DNA from: Paenibacillus sp. J2TS4
Lineage (GTDB): Bacteria; Bacillota; Bacilli; Paenibacillales; NBRC-103111
Assembly: GCF_018403245.1 (NCBI RefSeq)
Contig: NZ_BOSH01000009.1
Location: forward strand, 124,001-188,000
Direction of reading: 5' to 3'
Length of the DNA: 64,000 nt
The notes beneath the pieces are model-generated. The model searched no databases. It was not told the DNA's origin and saw only the letters and a program-made list of their open reading frames with translations. Positions 60,628-64,000 of the stretch are shown one piece after another (positions within the stretch are counted from its first letter, which is position 1; each line of letters begins with the position of its first letter). The position numbers and the translations under genes were made by a program.

Positions 60628-62353
60628 ATGGCCGGCCGTCTCAGCTTATGCCAGGAAGTATCTTTTGCCCCACTGGCCAAATTTATTTCTGATTTTAATG
60701 AAAAATGTAGTGGGCAGCCTGCTGTACATGGTGCCCCCCTTCCTGTCCAAATACATACTGGAAACCGTGTTTCCAGAGCAGAATTGGAATCTGCTCATCA
60801 TCGTAACACTATGCATGGTAGCTGCTCCGGTTATCGGGAGCATGATGATTATACTGGAGGATGTGTGGGGACGATTCATGATTCGGCTGGCTGGCCGGGG
60901 ACGGGCGGATTTATATAACGGGATTCAGCACCGCCCCCTCGGCTGGCTGCATAATAACAGGACAGGCGATTTGCTGACACGTATTCTGGACGACACCCAT
61001 TCGATTACGGATTTGGTTAACGGACATATCGGGTTTATGCTTTTTCACATAGTGACCGTAACGGCGGGTTCGGCGGTTTTGCTTGTACTGGAGCCCACAT
61101 TGGCTTCTATCGTTCTCCTATTGTGGGCGGGACAAGCGGCCCTGGTGAAGATTCTGGGCCGCCACGTCAAACAAAAAGCCGCCGAAACTGCCCGACATAA
61201 ATCGTTAGTCTCGGAATCGGTGCGGGAAATCATCTCCGGGGCTGCCTTCATCAAAGCGACAGGCAAAGAGTCCAAAGCTATCGGACATTTGCGGGACCGC
61301 TTGCGTCAGGAGTGGAATCATACCCGGCGCGAGGTATTGGCGGATCATAGAGTTCGCATGCTCAATGCTTCCTTGAACGCAAGCTTCCTCGTTTTTATGT
61401 ACACGGCCGGCGGCTGGCTCGTACTCCAGAATACAATGACCATTGGTTCTCTTGTAGCCTTCGTCGCCGTGTACAATTGGCTCAGACCGTTCGGAATCTC
61501 ACTGATTGACATGGTTATGGGCGCAATGAAGGTAATCCCTTCAATGGAACGGGTAACCGATATTGCGTTTCCTGTACGTCAGATGAGCGCGGGCAGCATA
61601 CCCCGAGGGCCGATCACGCTGGAGACCAAGAGTCTGTCATTTCGCTACGACAGCCGACCTATACTGGACGATGTCAGCTTTCAAGTTCCTTCCGGCTCCA
61701 TCGTGTCTATAGTAGGTTATCGAGGTTCCGGCAAGTCAACTCTTGTCGATCTGCTCCTCGGACTATACGAGCCGGAATCCGGAAGCATCCTCCTGAACGG
61801 AACCCCCTTGCCGCAACTCGATCCTGCTTGGCTTCGAGGTCAGGTGCTTTGCGTATCTCAGGATTTAAGGCTGAGAAGCGGGACCATTCTGGACAATATC
61901 GTATTCGGCCGGGAAAACATTCGGATGGAGGAGGTTTGGGAAGCCGTTCGCCTCGCCCAGTTGCAGGATTGGATCTCCCGCCTTCCCGACGGCTTGTTCA
62001 CTCGGGTGGGTGAACAAGCGCTGCAAATATCCGGCGGAGAACGGCAGAGAATCAGTATTGCGCGTGCACTGCTGCGCAAACCGGCCATTCTTATCTTCGA
62101 TGAGGCCACTTCAGCTCTAGATCAAGGGACAGAACGAAGACTACTGAAGCAGATGATTGAGGACCTGAAGGGGGTAACGCTTCTCTTTATTACCCACCGC
62201 CTCGATGTTACTCAGCAATCCGACGAAGTCCTGGTACTGCATGAAGGCCGTCTCGTCGATAGAGGCAGCCCCAAGGAGCTAAGGTCGCGGCCGGGTATTT
62301 ATCAGGAGCTGTGGACGGAGCAAGAAACACCTCTTATGAAGAAAAACTTCTGA
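60599..62353 (+). CDS. ABC exporter, fused membrane and ATPase domains (second subunit)
   Basis: A 584-residue half-transporter: membrane segments between about 25 and 295, then an ATPase with GYRGSGKST (Walker A variant), ISGGERQRISIARALL and ILIFDEATSALD. GATAGGAGG precedes ATG 60599 at ideal distance. The 29-bp overlap with the first subunit enforces joint synthesis. Both ATP sites keep their catalytic Glu and switch His, so neither looks degenerate, unlike many heterodimeric exporters. Drug or lipid export is plausible, but no substrate marker is present. Confidence 0.9.
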   Translation: MNEPQPSPDRWPAVSAYARKYLLPHWPNLFLILMKNVVGSLLYMVPPFLSKYILETVFPEQNWNLLIIVTLCMVAAPVIGSMMIILEDVWGRFMIRLAGRGRADLYNGIQHRPLGWLHNNRTGDLLTRILDDTHSITDLVNGHIGFMLFHIVTVTAGSAVLLVLEPTLASIVLLLWAGQAALVKILGRHVKQKAAETARHKSLVSESVREIISGAAFIKATGKESKAIGHLRDRLRQEWNHTRREVLADHRVRMLNASLNASFLVFMYTAGGWLVLQNTMTIGSLVAFVAVYNWLRPFGISLIDMVMGAMKVIPSMERVTDIAFPVRQMSAGSIPRGPITLETKSLSFRYDSRPILDDVSFQVPSGSIVSIVGYRGSGKSTLVDLLLGLYEPESGSILLNGTPLPQLDPAWLRGQVLCVSQDLRLRSGTILDNIVFGRENIRMEEVWEAVRLAQLQDWISRLPDGLFTRVGEQALQISGGERQRISIARALLRKPAILIFDEATSALDQGTERRLLKQMIEDLKGVTLLFITHRLDVTQQSDEVLVLHEGRLVDRGSPKELRSRPGIYQELWTEQETPLMKKNF

Positions 62354-62518
62354 CGAAGTATTTCAAAAGAGGATCGCCCTATAGTCTTATATCTAGGGGC
62401 AACCGCTTAGCCATCTATGGTCTTTTTACAAAATTGTTAACTACCTCCACTCTTGCACTTCTTAACTAAACGTTGTAACTAAATTTATGACGAATGGATC
62501 AGATAAGGCTGCGTAGTC

Positions 62519-62553
62519 AAAAAAAATCGCTCTATCGGAAAGCGATAGAGCGA
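62519..62553 (-). terminator. Minus-strand intrinsic terminator without an adjacent gene
   Basis: TCGCTCTATCG and CGATAGAGCGA (62527-62537 and 62543-62553) form a perfect 11-bp stem; on the minus strand it is followed by eight T residues. The nearest upstream minus gene, mutY, ends 570 bp away, so it ends either a long mutY tail or an unannotated RNA. Confidence 0.75.
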
Positions 62554-62582
62554 GCAATCTCCTACGGTCATGGCAGAAAGCC

Positions 62583-62750
62583 TGCCAATCTGCAGGTTTT
62601 TATGCTGTTTTGTCCATTGTCGCAGCAAAGGCTGCAAAACTACATCTTTTTTCTCGTTCCAGTGGAGATTAGACTGTTTCGCGCGAAAATTACTGTATAA
62701 TCGCAGGCTTTCTCCCCAAGCTCCCATTTCGATAGATAATAACTGTATAA
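62583..62750. repeat. Phased intergenic repeat array R1 (four units, spacing about 50 bp)
   Basis: Units begin near 62583, 62633, 62683 and 62733. Cores: GCCAATCTGCAGGTT, GCAAAACTACATCTT, GCGAAAATTACTGTA and a fourth aligned with ACTGTATAATCGCAG. The third and fourth share ACTGTATAATCGCAG exactly 50 bp apart. The spacing is the same as in the 12, 33 and 43 kb arrays, without the 61-bp step. Confidence 0.6.
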
Positions 62751-63124
62751 TCGCAGAAATTCCTGGTGTGCCAAAGAAACTAGGAACAGGCAAGCGCTGA
62801 CTTACTTTAAGTGAAAGTAAAATCAACTGCCAAACATAAACTAACTGGATTTAATGCAGGTAAAGAAGCCAGTTCAGACGATTTTTACAATCTAACTGGA
62901 AATCCTCCAGCTAGTTCGGACCAAATCTAACCAATTCATTCCCGTCCTCATTTCTTAATGTAGCTTTTCCATTTAGTCCAGCCATCCAGTGAACAAAAGC
63001 AAGAACTGCCTGTAGAAATTCCAGTTAGTCTGTCAAGGACTGAGTATGGTTTTGAGCCTTTAACACACTTCCCGGACCAAGGATGAAGGTTACAATATAC
63101 GAATTATTTCATCAGAATTCCATC

Positions 63125-64000
63125 CTACGCTTGATCTATTCCAACTTCTGCAAGAATGCGCAGGAATACGTTGGGGAAAGCGTAGCGCTCCATCTCGCCC
63201 GCGTCCAGCCAGCGATAATGGGGCGGCAGCCCGGCCGCTTCGAACCGGGGGTCGAGACGGCACCGGTACACGGCGAGCTCCCACCGGATATGGCTGAAGA
63301 TATGCTCCGCATCCATCAGCCATCGTTCCGGGAGCGCCGTGATCCCGTCCGTCTCCGCCAGCCCGGCGGCGAGCGCCTCCATCTCCGCCCCGCGCCGCGC
63401 TGCTGCCGAGCCTTGCCCCGCTGCTGCCTCGCTCAGCGCAGCTGCCGCCGAGCCCGCGCGCCGCTCCGCCGCTCTCGCCGGGCGCTCGACCTCTATGTGG
63501 GGAAGCTCCCACATATTGGCGAGAAGCCCTTGGCGGGGACGCCGGCGGATGAGCAGCTTGCCCGCATGCTCGCCGTCGCCCGCGATCAGGGCGACGGCTC
63601 TCGGCTCGACGCGCGGCGGCTTCGCTTTTGCTTTGACCGGCAGCTCCTCCGCTTGCCCCTCCAGCCTGCCCCGGCACCGTTCCATCACCGGGCAAGTCAG
63701 GCAATGAGGGGACCGCGGCGTGCATACGGTCGCGCCCAGCTCCATCAGCGCCTGGTTGAAGTCGCCGGCCCTCCCTTCCGGGATCAGCTCCCGGGCCAGC
63801 CGCTCCATCTTCACGCGCGTGGACCCTTTGGCAATGTCATCCTTGATGAGAAAATAGCGGGACAACACCCTCATGACATTGCCATCCACTGCCGGCTCCG
63901 GCCGGTTATAAGCGATGCTCAGCACGGCTCCGGCCGTATAAGGCCCGACTCCTTTCAGGGAGGAAATTTCCTCCTTCTGATCGGGAACTACTCCGCCGTA
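63125..64000 (-). CDS. mutY: A/G-specific adenine glycosylase MutY (partial, N-terminus off window)
   Basis: Removes adenine mispaired with 8-oxoguanine. The C-terminal 291 residues are visible. The helix-hairpin-helix LKGVGPYTAGAVLSIAY and catalytic Asp in PAVDGNVMRVLSR come first; the 4Fe-4S cluster is a perfect CX6CX2CX5C (CTPRSPHCLTCPVMERC). The Nudix-like C-terminal domain follows, with an unusual insertion of about 45 residues rich in Ala, Arg and Glu where GC content rises sharply. The frame continues past the right edge; the ATG at 63925 is internal. It reads on minus. Confidence 0.95.
   Translation of the reverse strand, partial: YGGVVPDQKEEISSLKGVGPYTAGAVLSIAYNRPEPAVDGNVMRVLSRYFLIKDDIAKGSTRVKMERLARELIPEGRAGDFNQALMELGATVCTPRSPHCLTCPVMERCRGRLEGQAEELPVKAKAKPPRVEPRAVALIAGDGEHAGKLLIRRRPRQGLLANMWELPHIEVERPARAAERRAGSAAAALSEAAAGQGSAAARRGAEMEALAAGLAETDGITALPERWLMDAEHIFSHIRWELAVYRCRLDPRFEAAGLPPHYRWLDAGEMERYAFPNVFLRILAEVGIDQA

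Larger units (their letters stand above)
62354..63124. other. Non-coding 770-bp gap with repeat units and a minus-strand terminator
   Basis: No gene is supported. Contents: a minus-strand terminator at 62519-62553, a phased R1 array at 62583-62750 and a second, weaker series of CTAACTGG cores at 62841 and 62892 with an inverted copy at 63020. Reading frames here (62485-62826 and others) overlap the terminator and arrays and are not called. Confidence 0.5.

Noticed and set aside
1..64000. tRNA, rRNA or classical riboswitch genes
   Set aside because: No tRNA-like cloverleaf, rRNA segment or known riboswitch consensus was recognised by eye; a covariance search would be needed to exclude small ones.

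Overview
The window reads as chromosomal DNA of a Gram-positive endospore-former of the Paenibacillus/Bacillus type. The grounds are strong GGAGG ribosome sites, frequent TTG and GTG starts, LplB/YtcQ-style carbohydrate ABC transporters, and homologues of Bacillus YneF, YerD, YdbS/YdbT, SodF, UvsE and type I signal peptidase. There is no rRNA, tRNA, CRISPR array, prophage block or plasmid module. One short mobile element, a TnpB-only IS605-like element, lies at about 6.6-8.0 kb. The genus assignment is an inference from gene content.

Layout. 0-2.6 kb: oligosaccharide ABC permease (cut by the left edge) and its lipoprotein, with promoter. 2.7-3.25 kb: a decayed DUF1963 gene and a 32-bp tandem repeat. 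3.4-6.6 kb: MBL-fold hydrolase, PP2C-like phosphatase, Nudix hydrolase and a DeoR regulator, all on minus. 6.6-8.2 kb: TnpB element that appears to separate the DeoR gene from its ribosome site and operators. 8.2-11.2 kb: TetR-controlled ABC-2 exporter. 11.5-13.8 kb: thymidylate synthase, Hsp20, YtwI-type membrane protein. 13.9-20.5 kb: LacI-controlled sugar locus (deaminase-like enzyme, two permeases, a phosphodiesterase-family enzyme, a binding lipoprotein). 20.7-22.9 kb: two VOC and two GyrI-like genes. 23.5-28.1 kb: HD, DinB, Xre plus membrane protein, amidoligase, aminoglycoside-phosphotransferase-fold kinase. 28.2-30.7 kb: ABC-F ATPase behind an attenuator-like leader. 30.9-32.9 kb: ydbS/ydbT. 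33.5-35.3 kb: YerD-like synthase. 35.5-43 kb: di-heme cytochrome, DUF3895-like protein, hydrolase, inositol monophosphatase, chemotaxis receptor, a WYL-regulator remnant. 43.3-47.1 kb: uvsE, a hypothetical gene, ddl, an Amidase_6 protein. 47.6-52.6 kb: acnA, an IclR regulator and a SodF-type superoxide dismutase. 52.7-57.3 kb: folE, yneF, ogt, queG, signal peptidase, DUF402, GNAT. 57.7-58.4 kb: sodA. 58.8-62.4 kb: two-gene ABC exporter. 63.1-64.0 kb: mutY, cut by the right edge.

Regulation and non-coding structure. Several regulator/target pairs can be read directly: an IclR-like gene and acnA share a near-identical palindrome; a LacI gene lies next to a perfect 20-bp operator; TetR and Xre genes have inverted repeats at their promoters; the ABC-F gene follows a promoter, a 50-codon ORF and an intrinsic terminator. 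The most unusual non-coding signal is a dispersed intergenic repeat: a 15-mer core (about GCAnAAnTGCAnGTC) recurring at 49-51 bp, or 61 bp, in at least four gaps (12.4, 33.0, 43.0 and 62.6 kb). Two other intergenic repeat families recur at 12.4/23.0/47.4 kb and 13.1/47.3 kb.
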